A stretch of DNA of 20,959 nucleotides, from the NCBI GenBank assembly GCA_022013635.1, contig JAKLPX010000358.1, positions 1-20,959 of the forward strand, read 5' to 3'. Shown in pieces: positions 1-7,812 of the stretch. The translations under genes and the position numbers were made by a program. The notes beneath the pieces are model-generated. The model worked only from the letters and a program-made list of their open reading frames with translations. It was not told the origin of the DNA and ran no database searches. Source of the stretch: Candidatus Delongbacteria bacterium (lineage in GTDB: Bacteria > UBA4055). The first letter of the stretch is position 1, and every line of letters begins with the position of its first letter.

Positions 1-1131
1 GCAAAACTTAAACTGGACAGCTTAAATACATCAGGATCAACTATTGGAAATCTTTATGCGATTTCCACTATCGGGAGTGTAGCAGGCACATTTTTATCGG
101 GATTTTATTTGATCCCGCACTTCGGCACAAACAGGCTTTTAATTATTTTATCGGTAACATTGATCGCAGTTTCTTTGTCGCTTTGTGCAAATAAGTTCAT
201 TAGAGTAAGATCAGTGCTTTTTATTTTTATAATTGTCAGCTGGATTGTCCCCGGCAGATTTAATTATCCGATAGAAAAAAAGGGATTTTTAGATATTGAC
301 ACTGCATATAACCGTATCTGGATTTACGACGGCTATGTTATGGAAACAAAAGAGCCTATTCTCATTTTTTCGATAAGTAATGTAGGTAGCTCCGCCATGT
401 TTCTAAACAAAGACGGTTTTGTTTATGAATATACAAAATATTTTCATCTCGCGAAGCATTTCAATCCTGACTTTAAAACAGCTTTAATGATCGGAGGTGC
501 AGGGTATTCGTACCCCAAAGATTTTTTAAAGAAGTATCCGGAAGCAACAATTGATGTGGTTGAAATTGACCCGATGGTTACGGAGCTTGCAAAAAAATAT
601 TTTCGCTTAAAAGAAAATCCGAGATTGACTGTTTATCATGAAGACGGCAGGGTGTATTTGAACAAAACGAAGAAAAAATACGACATTATATTCGGAGACA
701 CTACCGACTCGCATTATTCTCTGCCTTATCAACTGACAACAAAGGAAGCGATCCAGAAGAAATATGATATACTGAACGAAAACGGGACAGTCATTTTAAA
801 CACAATATCTTCAATAAAAGGTGAAAACAGCCGATTTTTAAGAGCAGAATATGCAACATATAAAAGTATCTTTCCGCAAGTTTATTTATTTCCCGTATCA
901 TATCCAAATAATGTGGATGAAGTGCAAAATATAATGTTAATAGCCTTGAAATCCAAAGAAAAACAAACCTTCAGCGATACCGACCCGGAGTTAAATGGAT
1001 ATCTACAGAATTTATGGGAAGAAGAGATCGAAACAGACATGCCTGTATTGACAGATGATTATGCGCCGGTGGATTATTATATGAGTAAAACTCTAACACA
1101 GGCTCAGTCCTGCATTAATATTGTCAGATAG
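1..1131 (+). CDS. Spermidine synthase-like protein with N-terminal membrane part, 5'-truncated
   Basis: The reading frame is open from base 1, so the gene starts outside the window; a TTG at 109 is only an internal codon. The visible N-terminal part (about 85 residues) is hydrophobic with at least two membrane segments and carries the GNLYAISTIGS-type stretch common in membrane-fused spermidine synthase homologues. From about residue 163 a Rossmann methyltransferase-like fold follows: a GGAGYSYP glycine loop, the acidic VEIDPMV strand end, EDGRVYL, and YDIIFGDTTD followed by LPYQL, which matches the SpeE layout for decarboxylated SAM and the putative catalytic Asp. Known family members make spermidine from putrescine, but many membrane-fused homologues are of unproven substrate, so aminopropyltransferase activity is an inference. 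It converges on the pilus operon, with stop codons only 3 bases apart and no visible terminator between them. Confidence 0.85.
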   Translation, partial: AKLKLDSLNTSGSTIGNLYAISTIGSVAGTFLSGFYLIPHFGTNRLLIILSVTLIAVSLSLCANKFIRVRSVLFIFIIVSWIVPGRFNYPIEKKGFLDIDTAYNRIWIYDGYVMETKEPILIFSISNVGSSAMFLNKDGFVYEYTKYFHLAKHFNPDFKTALMIGGAGYSYPKDFLKKYPEATIDVVEIDPMVTELAKKYFRLKENPRLTVYHEDGRVYLNKTKKKYDIIFGDTTDSHYSLPYQLTTKEAIQKKYDILNENGTVILNTISSIKGENSRFLRAEYATYKSIFPQVYLFPVSYPNNVDEVQNIMLIALKSKEKQTFSDTDPELNGYLQNLWEEEIETDMPVLTDDYAPVDYYMSKTLTQAQSCINIVR

Positions 1132-1134
1132 GTT

Positions 1135-3654
1135 TTATTTGTTTTGGGCGAGTTCCTGATCATTAATTACAAGATTGCCCAGATTACAGTATATCTTATC
1201 GCTTTCATCTGCGACGACGAAATTTATGTTTATGGATTCATCGTCTCCAAAACTTAATTTATAATTACCTTTCTTCATCTCGCTTATATAAAAATAACCT
1301 CCGTTATTTGTGAAAGCGGTTTTTGTTTCCATTGACGAATTGTCACAGGATTTAATTTTAATGACTTTTCTAATGACGGGTTCTCCGTTTTCATCAACCA
1401 GTCTTCCCTTGACGAATACAAAATCTTCCGCCTTGATATCAATAAGAAAACCGGACTTATAGGAAGGAAGAAGAACCTGATCGGTTCCCGTCACGACATA
1501 ACCGATAGGGAGATCCGGAAGATGAATATAAAAATCTTTGACTATATACGGACTCAAAGAGGAAAAGACAGCCGGACCTAAAATACCGGACTGATATTGA
1601 AATGATCCGCTCATGGTTTTATTGATCCCTGCAGTATATTTCCGAAGAAGGCTGTCAGGTCTGATTATAGCGAAGCTGTTACTTACAGGTCTGGATAATC
1701 CGAACACTCCGTCAACAAAGGCGACTCCGGTTCTAATATTCATGCTTGTTGTATGAGTAAAATTATTATCGTAATTTTCGTTGTATTCATGCCCTATGGA
1801 CACCGACCCCCTGTTTCCACTGTATGAAACTCTGTCTGATATGCTGATCCGTGTATCTTCTGAATTTCCGACAGATAGAGAATTATCGAAATTATAATCC
1901 GACGGCCTGTAACTCCAATTAATTGATCTGTCAGGGTTGGTTGTATTGTAACTTGTACTAAAATTATTATTCGGATCGAGACTATAATAGAAACCTATAT
2001 AACCTTTCCATTCATTATCTCCGTAAAGATTGTCGTAAATCAGCCTGCAAGATACATTCAAGGCTCTGAAAAATCTATAACCTGTGCCAAGTGAGTACAA
2101 GTACGAATCTTTACCTATATTATAAGAACCGCTAATTGACGCGCTTAAGTTTTCTACAACCCTCTGGCCCACCGATCCTGAAAATAAGAATTCGTCATTA
2201 TTGCCGGACTGTAAGTCGTTTAAGTATCCGAAATTTCCAGTTTTATAATCAAACGACGCACACCATTGTCTGCCGTACGGATTTTTTACATGATCGTTGT
2301 TGAAATAAGAATAAGTTGTTCCGGCAGCATAATCGAATTTTGAAAAACCGGCGGTATTTACCGCATAATCAACATTGAAACTGCCGAATTTTGTGCCGAA
2401 AATGTTACCAATACCGAATAAATACCGGTCTTTTTTTAACTGTGAATTAAAACTCGCCGTTAACATTTTATTCAATCCGATCCTGTAAAAGAAAGACAAT
2501 ACCGGTTTTTCCTTATTATATTCATAAGTCCGCCCGACTCTTTTGCTTTCAAATCCGAAATTAAAAGAATACTGCGACAATCCCGTCTCCAACTGCTGAT
2601 GGTTATAATAATCATCAAGAACTATAACATTTTCCTCTCCGAGATCATCGGTAATTTTAACGGTAACATTACTTAAACCGCGGCCTATTGAAGCCTGTTT
2701 GAAATTGAAAGGACCCGGTTCTACTTCTGACCTGTTTACAAGGATATTATTATTATAAATTTCAACTGTTGAACGCCTTAATATCATCACTTCTGTATTT
2801 GAAACCGGTTTAATGGTAAAATAGGGCTGAAGATTAAAATCCTTTGAAAAACCGAATCCTCCTATCGGTACAGATGTTCGAAAACCGTCAGTCGGATAGG
2901 TTATATCACCCGCATAATATCTTATCATCTGATCAGGTCTGTCATATACTACTCTTACACCGCCTCTCTGCCATTGCGTTGTTTCATTATAATCGGCACT
3001 GCCTTCAATAACAAAATTTTTAAAGTTAACTGCCCCGTCAAAATTTGATATAAAAGGTCTTCTTAAATCATTTACAGGGTAATTATTATTGTAGAAAAAT
3101 TCTTCTGAAGCTCTTATATTGACAAACGAACTGAAAGAATTCGGTCTTGTGGCATAGTTTATTGATTCGGGAACTCTGTTCAAACCGAAATTACTGCTGT
3201 TTCTCTTTCTGAATTCCGGCGGGATCGCAAGCTGGAAATACAGTATATCTTCATCGAATACCGCTTCAAAACCTTTTTCTTTAAGCTCCGTGAGGTGAAT
3301 TATATCCGAATCGTTCACTTCATTAAATGCATCTTCGACTTTCTGCAGATCGACATATCTTCCTATGTAGCTTACCAGATCTTTCTTTCTCATATAAAAG
3401 CCGCCGTTGTTTTCCGTGCGGAATAATTCAATTTTGCCAAAGCTTCTTTTTCCGAGATAGAAAGGCACGAGCAGCTGAGTCGGTTTCGGTTTTTCGTATC
3501 CGAAGACTTTTAAAAATAAAGCATCGTAATCAGTGCCGTTCGCTTCTGCCCTCTCAACATGATTTTGAGAAAACAGCAGTCCGGGCAACACAATCAAGAC
3601 TGCAATTACCGGATAGCGTGATATTCTACTTAATATATTTAACATTTTCAACAT
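1135..3654 (-). CDS. Outer-membrane usher of a chaperone-usher pilus system
   Basis: An 839-residue protein, the size of a fimbrial usher. Residues 1-29 form a signal peptide (basic start, long hydrophobic core, LLFSQ end). The body is rich in aromatic and Asn/Ser beta strands, as in a 24-strand barrel. Usher landmarks are visible: the RYYAGDITYP segment near residue 240, and near residues 295-345 a strand series with NNNILVNRSEVEPGPF and SNVTVKITDDLGEE, which correspond to the V/Y-x-G...PGPF...DL.V.v.d.dG block of PapC-type ushers. Residues about 745-830 look like a small carboxypeptidase-regulatory-like Ig domain (GRLVDENGEPV, then GGYFYISEMKKGNYKL), equivalent to an usher C-terminal domain. 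Its role would be to assemble and secrete the pilins encoded upstream. It is the last gene of the operon; its start overlaps the end of chaperone 1 by 29 bases. A second in-frame ATG lies at 3645. Assignment is by motif layout; it is a divergent family member. Confidence 0.8.
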   Translation of the reverse strand: MLKMLNILSRISRYPVIAVLIVLPGLLFSQNHVERAEANGTDYDALFLKVFGYEKPKPTQLLVPFYLGKRSFGKIELFRTENNGGFYMRKKDLVSYIGRYVDLQKVEDAFNEVNDSDIIHLTELKEKGFEAVFDEDILYFQLAIPPEFRKRNSSNFGLNRVPESINYATRPNSFSSFVNIRASEEFFYNNNYPVNDLRRPFISNFDGAVNFKNFVIEGSADYNETTQWQRGGVRVVYDRPDQMIRYYAGDITYPTDGFRTSVPIGGFGFSKDFNLQPYFTIKPVSNTEVMILRRSTVEIYNNNILVNRSEVEPGPFNFKQASIGRGLSNVTVKITDDLGEENVIVLDDYYNHQQLETGLSQYSFNFGFESKRVGRTYEYNKEKPVLSFFYRIGLNKMLTASFNSQLKKDRYLFGIGNIFGTKFGSFNVDYAVNTAGFSKFDYAAGTTYSYFNNDHVKNPYGRQWCASFDYKTGNFGYLNDLQSGNNDEFLFSGSVGQRVVENLSASISGSYNIGKDSYLYSLGTGYRFFRALNVSCRLIYDNLYGDNEWKGYIGFYYSLDPNNNFSTSYNTTNPDRSINWSYRPSDYNFDNSLSVGNSEDTRISISDRVSYSGNRGSVSIGHEYNENYDNNFTHTTSMNIRTGVAFVDGVFGLSRPVSNSFAIIRPDSLLRKYTAGINKTMSGSFQYQSGILGPAVFSSLSPYIVKDFYIHLPDLPIGYVVTGTDQVLLPSYKSGFLIDIKAEDFVFVKGRLVDENGEPVIRKVIKIKSCDNSSMETKTAFTNNGGYFYISEMKKGNYKLSFGDDESININFVVADESDKIYCNLGNLVINDQELAQNK

Positions 3655-4411
3655 TTTTCACAAGCTCAATATTTATTTGCCCCTGCGGTAATTTCTCCGG
3701 CCACGGTATTATAAACTTTCTTGAACTTTTCGCGAGAATTGCCTCCGCCATACCAGGAACAGCATAGCGATCTAAAATTATTGGTTCAAACTCCGGAAAT
3801 TGCTTCTTGTCGCTGCCGGGTCTTATTATAAAACTATAGCCTCTCAACTTACCATGAACATTCCCTTTGTTTAAGCAGGTAATGATTATCTCATTTTTTC
3901 CGTTCTCATCTGTTGAAGTTTTAATTGAATCAATTACAATCTCCGGTTCTCCCTTTGAGGGTGTCACATATAGCCTTGCATCATAGCCGATTAGGACATT
4001 CACGCTTACTGATATCTTTATTGTGTTTGGTTCTTTTTTTTCGAGAGGTATCTCGAGTTCCCTACATCTGACAGTATAAGTTTTCTCGATTTGTATTCCC
4101 GGATCGCCGATCCATCTTACCTGAACCATTTTCATTTCGTTTTTCTTAAGAATAAATTGAGCCGGAAAAACTATAAAGTCTTCATAATCTTCATTGCCTG
4201 TTATGCTTTTACCGTATATATCCTTTTTAAACTCATGGATCGTAATTTCTACAGGTATAGCTCTTTCTTCCGGATTTGCAATGGTATATAAAAAGCTTGA
4301 ATTATAACCGCCTGGCGACATCGCTGCGACTGATGGCGAAAAGGTATATGCATTAATAATTGAATGTATTATCATTATTACAAAAGCCGCGTTTTTCAAT
4401 ATGGTATCCAC
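3626..4411 (-). CDS. Periplasmic pilus chaperone 1 (PapD-like)
   Basis: A 261-residue secreted protein with two Ig-like domains expected. The start is GTG at 4411, backed by a good ribosome site (AGAGG, 5-base spacer). A hydrophobic signal runs to about residue 22, followed by YTFSPSVAAMSP. Chaperone landmarks: the FVFPAQFILKKNEMKMVQVRW strand pair (the G1/F1 region that caps pilin subunits in PapD), a second-domain strand with LNKGNVHGKL, and the closing AKSSRKFIIPWPEKLPQGQ block. Two cysteines (VRCREL and IITCLN) are shared with chaperone 2. It is a clear paralogue of the product at 6157-6939; both contain RPGSDKKQFPEF. The gene starts 14 bases after pilin A and overlaps the usher. It would hold unfolded pilins in the periplasm and deliver them to the usher. 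Confidence 0.8.
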   Translation of the reverse strand: MDTILKNAAFVIMIIHSIINAYTFSPSVAAMSPGGYNSSFLYTIANPEERAIPVEITIHEFKKDIYGKSITGNEDYEDFIVFPAQFILKKNEMKMVQVRWIGDPGIQIEKTYTVRCRELEIPLEKKEPNTIKISVSVNVLIGYDARLYVTPSKGEPEIVIDSIKTSTDENGKNEIIITCLNKGNVHGKLRGYSFIIRPGSDKKQFPEFEPIILDRYAVPGMAEAILAKSSRKFIIPWPEKLPQGQINIELVKNVENVKYIK

Positions 4412-4425
4412 AGTTGCCTCTTATA

Positions 4426-4953
4426 TTATAGAGAAATGAGCGTAAGTGTCACATAACAGCTGAACAGCCCTGCAAGGACATAAGTTGTATATGAATCATA
4501 AATTTTCACTCTGATGTTAAAAGTATAGTTTACCGTAGCGGTTGATGCCGTGCCAAGCGTGCGGATTCTTTGTTCATAAGCAGCTACCCACCAACTCATT
4601 TCGGTACCGGGCGGAGCCTCCAATGTAAGGCCTGTACCAAGCGTACCTGATACATATTCTATATCCGTTTCGAAATACATCCACTGATAACCGGTACTCA
4701 ATGAATTATACAAGACCCCAAACGCGTCACTACCAACAGTCGGGACATAATCTATTGTTATATACCATCCGCCAGCAGAATTGTTATTAACTACAACATT
4801 CGAAACGAAAACGATCATCGGATAGCCGGTCCCCCTGCTGACAGGTACCGGATCGGCATCGCGAGGATAACCGCCCACAGTCATAGTGTTAATGGCTGTT
4901 GCGTAAATATTTGCCATTGCCGCTATAAATATCGAAATTATTATCAGCTTCAT
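4426..4953 (-). CDS. Pilin-like subunit A, the most divergent; possible tip or minor subunit
   Basis: A 175-residue secreted protein. The ATG at 4953 has an AAGGA ribosome site, and a signal peptide covers about residues 1-19. It shares with the other three pilins an N-terminal VGGYPRD-type strand, an NNNSAGGWYITI segment equivalent to DNSLAGWTLTIT, the SGTLGTGLTLEAPPGT block, and a C-terminal beta strand. It differs in being richer in Trp/Tyr, in lacking the Y-x-(D/E)-T-L ending, and in having a single Cys near the C terminus. Because it lies last before chaperone 1 and the usher and is the odd one out, a tip or minor pilin is a reasonable guess, not proven. No binding domain beyond one pilin fold fits in its length. 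Confidence 0.65.
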   Translation of the reverse strand: MKLIIISIFIAAMANIYATAINTMTVGGYPRDADPVPVSRGTGYPMIVFVSNVVVNNNSAGGWYITIDYVPTVGSDAFGVLYNSLSTGYQWMYFETDIEYVSGTLGTGLTLEAPPGTEMSWWVAAYEQRIRTLGTASTATVNYTFNIRVKIYDSYTTYVLAGLFSCYVTLTLISL

Positions 4954-4982
4954 TATTCAATTTCCTTGTTTGAGATTTCTTA

Positions 4983-5573
4983 CTAATCGTCGGAACTTAA
5001 AGAGAGCGAAAGGGTCTCCGCATAATCGCCTGGAAGCTTGCCTACGGTTGCTGCTACCGTTATTGTCATCAGCAGGTCGAAAGAATAGCCTGTCGTCTCG
5101 TAATAGTCAGCGACTCCGGTCGGTGAAATCAAGGCAACATTAGCGGTAAAAGTCAGTGCGGTGCCGACAGTAGGGCTTAGAACCAGATTGGCCGGAAGGG
5201 TTCCTATTACGCCTCCGATCTCGAGGGTATAGGCAATCGTAGTAAAGTCAACGGGGTTTGTAAGAACCGAGCCTCCCGTAACCTGTGTTATGGATAATGT
5301 CCAGCCTGCCAAGCTGTTGTCAGTAATACCGATATCGTCCACAACAACAACATCGGTACATCCGGTGATACCGGGCACTATCGCAACGGGTGTGCCCCCG
5401 CTTATTCTTGTCGGATATGCCGCCGGCGTCAAAGCGGTATTTGATCCGACTATTGCTCTAAAATAGCCCGTGCTGGTTGGATTTGTTGTTCCATAAACAG
5501 AACACACAAGCAGTATAAATATTAAAAATTTTATCAGTTTCATCTTGGCTATCCAACCTATTTTTCTTAACAA
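4983..5573 (-). CDS. Pilin-like subunit B
   Basis: A 196-residue secreted beta-strand protein. The TTG start at 5573 is preferred: TAAGGAG lies exactly 7 bases before it, whereas the in-frame ATG at 5543 has no comparable site; starting at TTG gives a basic n-region (MLRKIGWIAKMK) before the hydrophobic core. The mature part has the family signature: an AAYPTRISGGTPVAI segment, CTDVVVVDDIGITDNSLAGWTLSITQ, and an ending DYAETLSLSLSSDD. Only one Cys is in the mature part, so there is no intrasubunit disulfide, unlike classical type 1/P pilins. It lies directly after pilin C, whose stop codon abuts the ribosome site. Assignment as pilin rests on paralogy to its neighbours and the chaperone-usher context. 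Confidence 0.65.
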   Translation of the reverse strand: MLRKIGWIAKMKLIKFLIFILLVCSVYGTTNPTSTGYFRAIVGSNTALTPAAYPTRISGGTPVAIVPGITGCTDVVVVDDIGITDNSLAGWTLSITQVTGGSVLTNPVDFTTIAYTLEIGGVIGTLPANLVLSPTVGTALTFTANVALISPTGVADYYETTGYSFDLLMTITVAATVGKLPGDYAETLSLSLSSDD

Positions 5574-5587
5574 TTCGCAACTCCTTA

Positions 5588-6133
5588 CTAATCGTTTGAA
5601 GCGAGAACGAAGTCAAGGGTCTCAACATAATTGCCGGCAAGAGGATCTACTACATCCAAATCTGCTATTGTCATCTGCAAGTCGAACAAATAATCTACTG
5701 TTGGGCTTGACGAACTTCCGGTCGCTTCAATTGTTTCGACTTTTGTCACAAAAGTCAGCGCGCCAAGGTCGCCATGGCTAAGAGACAAACCGGTTCCGAG
5801 AGCTCCCGAAACCAAATCAATCACTAAACTGTAAGCAATCGTCGCCGCGCTCGTTTCGTGTAACAAGTTGCCGTTTGTCTGTGTTATAGTTAATGTCCAG
5901 CCGGCCGCACTGTTATCATTAACAATAATATCATCCACGACAACAACACCGGAACATCCCGTCCCGTCAGATATTGGAGTAGGCGTGCCTGTCGTTGTAT
6001 TCGTCGGGTAAGCGGCTACAGTCAAAACCGTTCCCGAAGCTATTCTTGCGGCAATTTGACCGCTGTCTGTTAAACCTGCGAATAAACTCATGGCCACTGC
6101 CAATATGATCAGACTGACTGCTGTCTTCTTCAT
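5588..6133 (-). CDS. Pilin-like subunit C
   Basis: A 181-residue secreted protein with a typical signal peptide (MKKTAVSLIILAVAMSLFAG). The ATG at 6133 is preceded by GGGA at a suitable distance. Shared pilin signatures: VAAYPTNTTTGTPTPISDG, GCSGVVVVDDIIVNDNSAAGWTLTIT, SGALGTGLSLSHGD, a long TVDYLFDLQMTI strand, and the C-terminal NYVETLDFVLASND. It resembles pilin D and pilin B along its whole length, which points to local gene duplication. Expected to polymerise by donor-strand exchange after export with the chaperones; which end donates the strand cannot be read off directly. It could be a major shaft subunit or a paralogue expressed at lower level than pilin D because it lies after the terminator. 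Confidence 0.65.
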   Translation of the reverse strand: MKKTAVSLIILAVAMSLFAGLTDSGQIAARIASGTVLTVAAYPTNTTTGTPTPISDGTGCSGVVVVDDIIVNDNSAAGWTLTITQTNGNLLHETSAATIAYSLVIDLVSGALGTGLSLSHGDLGALTFVTKVETIEATGSSSSPTVDYLFDLQMTIADLDVVDPLAGNYVETLDFVLASND

Positions 6134-6156
6134 TTTATTATCCCATAAGTTTTATC

Positions 6157-6939
6157 CTATTTTGCATTTTTTACAAGCTCAACATTTATTTTGCCGAACG
6201 GTAATTTTTCCGGCCATGGTATTACAAACCGTCTTGATGATTTAGCGAGAATCACCTCTGCCATACCAGTAATGTCGTGTTCGTTTAAGTTAATCGGCAC
6301 AAATTCCGGAAATTGTTTCTTATCGCTCCCCGGTCTTATTATAAAGCTGTGGTTCAATAATCTGTCGTGAATATTCCCGATGTTTGAGCATATAATGATT
6401 ATTTCATTTTTCCCTGCTTCATTCGTGGAGATGTCAAACGATTCAATCACAATCTCCGAATTGCCGTAAAAGGGCGTTACCATTAACCTCGTGGCATAAT
6501 TCACTAAAATATTCAAGCCGAATGTAGTTCTCTCGATATCCACGCTATCCGGTTTGCTTTGCTCCGCAGGCATCTTAAGTTCTTTGCACAGAACAGTGAA
6601 TGCTTTTTCGATTTGTATATCAGGATCCCCGACCCATCTTACTTGAACTCTTCTTGTCTCTTTTTTCTTGAGAATAAACTGTGCCGGAAAAACTAAAAAA
6701 TCATCGTTAACCTCATCGCCTATAGATCTCACACCATTGATATCCTGTATTAAATCATAAATCGTAATTTCTAACGGAATAGGTCTATCTTCCTGATTTG
6801 TAACGGTGTAAATAAAGCTTGAATTATTACCCCTCGGCGACATAGTTGCGACTGATGGCGAAAATGAATATGCAAACATAAGGGAATGCATTATCACAGT
6901 TAAAAGTATAACGATTATTTTTTTATATATACCAATCAC
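6157..6939 (-). CDS. Periplasmic pilus chaperone 2 (PapD-like)
   Basis: A 260-residue paralogue of chaperone 1. The start is GTG at 6939 with a purine-rich AGGGAGGGG ribosome site close upstream. A hydrophobic signal ends near AYSFSP; the mature protein opens with SFSPSVATMSPRGNNSSF. Domain 1 contains FLVFPAQFILKKKETRRVQVRW; domain 2 contains IICSNIGNIHDRL, RPGSDKKQFPEF, and the closing AKSSRRFVIPWPEKLPFGK. The two cysteines of chaperone 1 are kept. It is the second gene of the operon, 88 bases after pilin D, and sits beyond the intrinsic terminator, so it should be made in lower amounts than pilin D. Two chaperones for one usher suggests that each may serve different pilins; this is an inference. 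Confidence 0.8.
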   Translation of the reverse strand: MIGIYKKIIVILLTVIMHSLMFAYSFSPSVATMSPRGNNSSFIYTVTNQEDRPIPLEITIYDLIQDINGVRSIGDEVNDDFLVFPAQFILKKKETRRVQVRWVGDPDIQIEKAFTVLCKELKMPAEQSKPDSVDIERTTFGLNILVNYATRLMVTPFYGNSEIVIESFDISTNEAGKNEIIIICSNIGNIHDRLLNHSFIIRPGSDKKQFPEFVPINLNEHDITGMAEVILAKSSRRFVIPWPEKLPFGKINVELVKNAK

Positions 6940-6984
6940 TACCCCTCCCTTAAGCTTTACTAATCAGTTCTCAATAATTAAAAA

Positions 6985-7012
6985 AAAAGGGGGTAATTGC
7001 CAACCCCCTTTT
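6985..7012 (-). terminator. Intrinsic terminator after the first pilin gene
   Basis: Read on the - strand, a perfect 10-bp stem (AAAAGGGGGT paired with ACCCCCTTTT) with an 8-base loop is followed by further T residues (the + strand has nine A from 6980 to 6988). It lies 14 bases after the pilin D stop codon and before chaperone 2, inside the operon. The expected effect is partial termination, so that pilin D mRNA is in excess over chaperones, other pilins and usher. Confidence 0.85.
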
Positions 7013-7026
7013 GTATTTATTGATTA

Positions 7027-7572
7027 TTAGTTGCCAGCTATAGTAAGTGTGAGGGTATCTTCATACCTGCCGACAAGAGGATCAACTACTGCACCGTTTG
7101 CTATTACCATATCAAAGTCTATTATATAGGTGTCCGTTGCGCTTGTTGCCACGCTTGTTGCTGCAATTGTTTCAACTCCTGCTACAAAAGTCAAAGCAGT
7201 ACCGTCAGTAGGAGCAACAGCCAAACCTGTTCCTAGAGTTCCAGAAACAAAATGCCAGTGTAGAGTATAAGCGATTGAGTCGGTAGTAGCAGGAGCAGTC
7301 GTGTGTACCAACCTGCCATTGTTAAAGTTTGTCTGCGTTACAGTTAATGTCCAGCCTGCCAAACTGTTGTCTGAGATAGTGATGTCATTCACAGCGAGAA
7401 CATTCGCCGTTCCAACACCGTCCGATATCGCAACCGGAGTGACATCTAACGGCCAACCTACTACTGATAAATTCGTTGTTGACGCGACACTTGCCGCAAT
7501 TTCACCGTTATTAATGGCGAACATTGCCACACTTACTGCTAGGACGATCAGTCCGATTATTAGTTTTTTCAT
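7027..7572 (-). CDS. Pilin-like subunit D, first gene of the operon; probable major pilin
   Basis: A 181-residue secreted protein with a clear signal peptide (MKKLIIGLIVLAVSVAMFA) and ATG at 7572 after an AGGAG ribosome site with an 8-base spacer. The mature part has the same plan as pilins B and C: VVGWPLDVTPVAISDG, NDITISDNSLAGWTLTVTQ, SGTLGTGLAVAPTDGTALTF, a TYIIDFDMVI strand, and a C-terminal RYEDTLTLTIAGN. It contains no cysteine at all. It is the promoter-proximal gene and the only one before the strong terminator at 6985-7012, which is the usual arrangement for a major structural subunit made in large excess. That role is inferred from position, not from the sequence of the protein. 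Confidence 0.7.
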   Translation of the reverse strand: MKKLIIGLIVLAVSVAMFAINNGEIAASVASTTNLSVVGWPLDVTPVAISDGVGTANVLAVNDITISDNSLAGWTLTVTQTNFNNGRLVHTTAPATTDSIAYTLHWHFVSGTLGTGLAVAPTDGTALTFVAGVETIAATSVATSATDTYIIDFDMVIANGAVVDPLVGRYEDTLTLTIAGN

Positions 7573-7598
7573 TCTGTTTCTCCTCTTTTATTTTTTGC

Positions 7599-7639
7599 CT
7601 TACGCTGTAAGACCGCTACGGTCCTGTTCGTAAAAGCGT
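7599..7639 (-). promoter_or_regulatory. Leader RNA with mutually exclusive hairpins
   Basis: In the pilus operon leader (- strand), ACGCT (7639-7635) can pair with AGCGT (7606-7602) around an inner perfect hairpin GACCG-TAG-CGGTC (7623-7611). An alternative hairpin CTTAC-AGC-GTAAG (7611-7599) competes for the same bases. The inner loop is the stop codon of the possible leader peptide. No known riboswitch consensus is recognised; regulation or mRNA stability are both possible. Confidence 0.3.
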
Positions 7640-7660
7640 TTTTATTTTTTCAACATTCAT
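7616..7660 (-). CDS. Possible 14-residue leader peptide (MNVEKIKTLLRTGP)
   Basis: A short frame in the pilus operon leader, ATG at 7660, stop TAG at 7618-7616. It is listed because it has the strongest ribosome site in the region, a full AGGAGG at 7670-7665, four bases before the ATG. The stop codon falls in the loop of a 5-bp hairpin, an arrangement seen in translational attenuators. The peptide shows no run of a regulatory amino acid. It could equally be a chance frame downstream of a purine-rich stretch. Confidence 0.3.
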   Translation of the reverse strand: MNVEKIKTLLRTGP

Positions 7661-7704
7661 AGCACCTCCTATGTGCAGACACAAACATCTCCGCACTGTT
7701 GAGT

Positions 7705-7733
7705 AGTATAATCTAAAAAAAGGATAAAGTCAA
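7705..7733 (-). promoter_or_regulatory. Sigma70-type promoter of the pilus operon
   Basis: On the - strand a TTGACT -35 box (7733-7728) is followed after exactly 17 bases by a TATACT -10 box (7710-7705). Each differs from consensus by one base. Transcription should start near 7698, giving a leader of about 125 bases before pilin D. Confidence 0.75.
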
Positions 7734-7787
7734 TGACAATTCTCATTTAATTCATTTTTTAGATTTAAATTGCTGAAGTGGATTAAT

Positions 7788-7805
7788 ATTGTGAAAATTG
7801 TGAAA
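7788..7805. repeat. Tandem direct repeat of ATTGTGAAA, candidate operator
   Basis: Two perfect, adjacent copies of a 9-mer (7788-7796 and 7797-7805) lie between the two divergent operons, 79 bases before the tusA start. The core TTGTGAA equals one half-site of the redox regulator Rex, but Rex sites are inverted, and here both copies point the same way. A direct-repeat operator for another regulator is possible; chance in AT-rich DNA is not excluded. Confidence 0.35.
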
Positions 7806-7812
7806 AAAACAG

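Noticed and set aside
3327..3767. A 146-codon frame on the + strand over the usher/chaperone junction
   Set aside because: It lies opposite two well-supported genes, has no family motifs, and its composition is that of an antisense shadow.
7599..7698. Cyclic-di-GMP riboswitch in the pilus leader
   Set aside because: Plausible for a pilus operon, but the conserved GEMM sequence blocks are not present in the leader.
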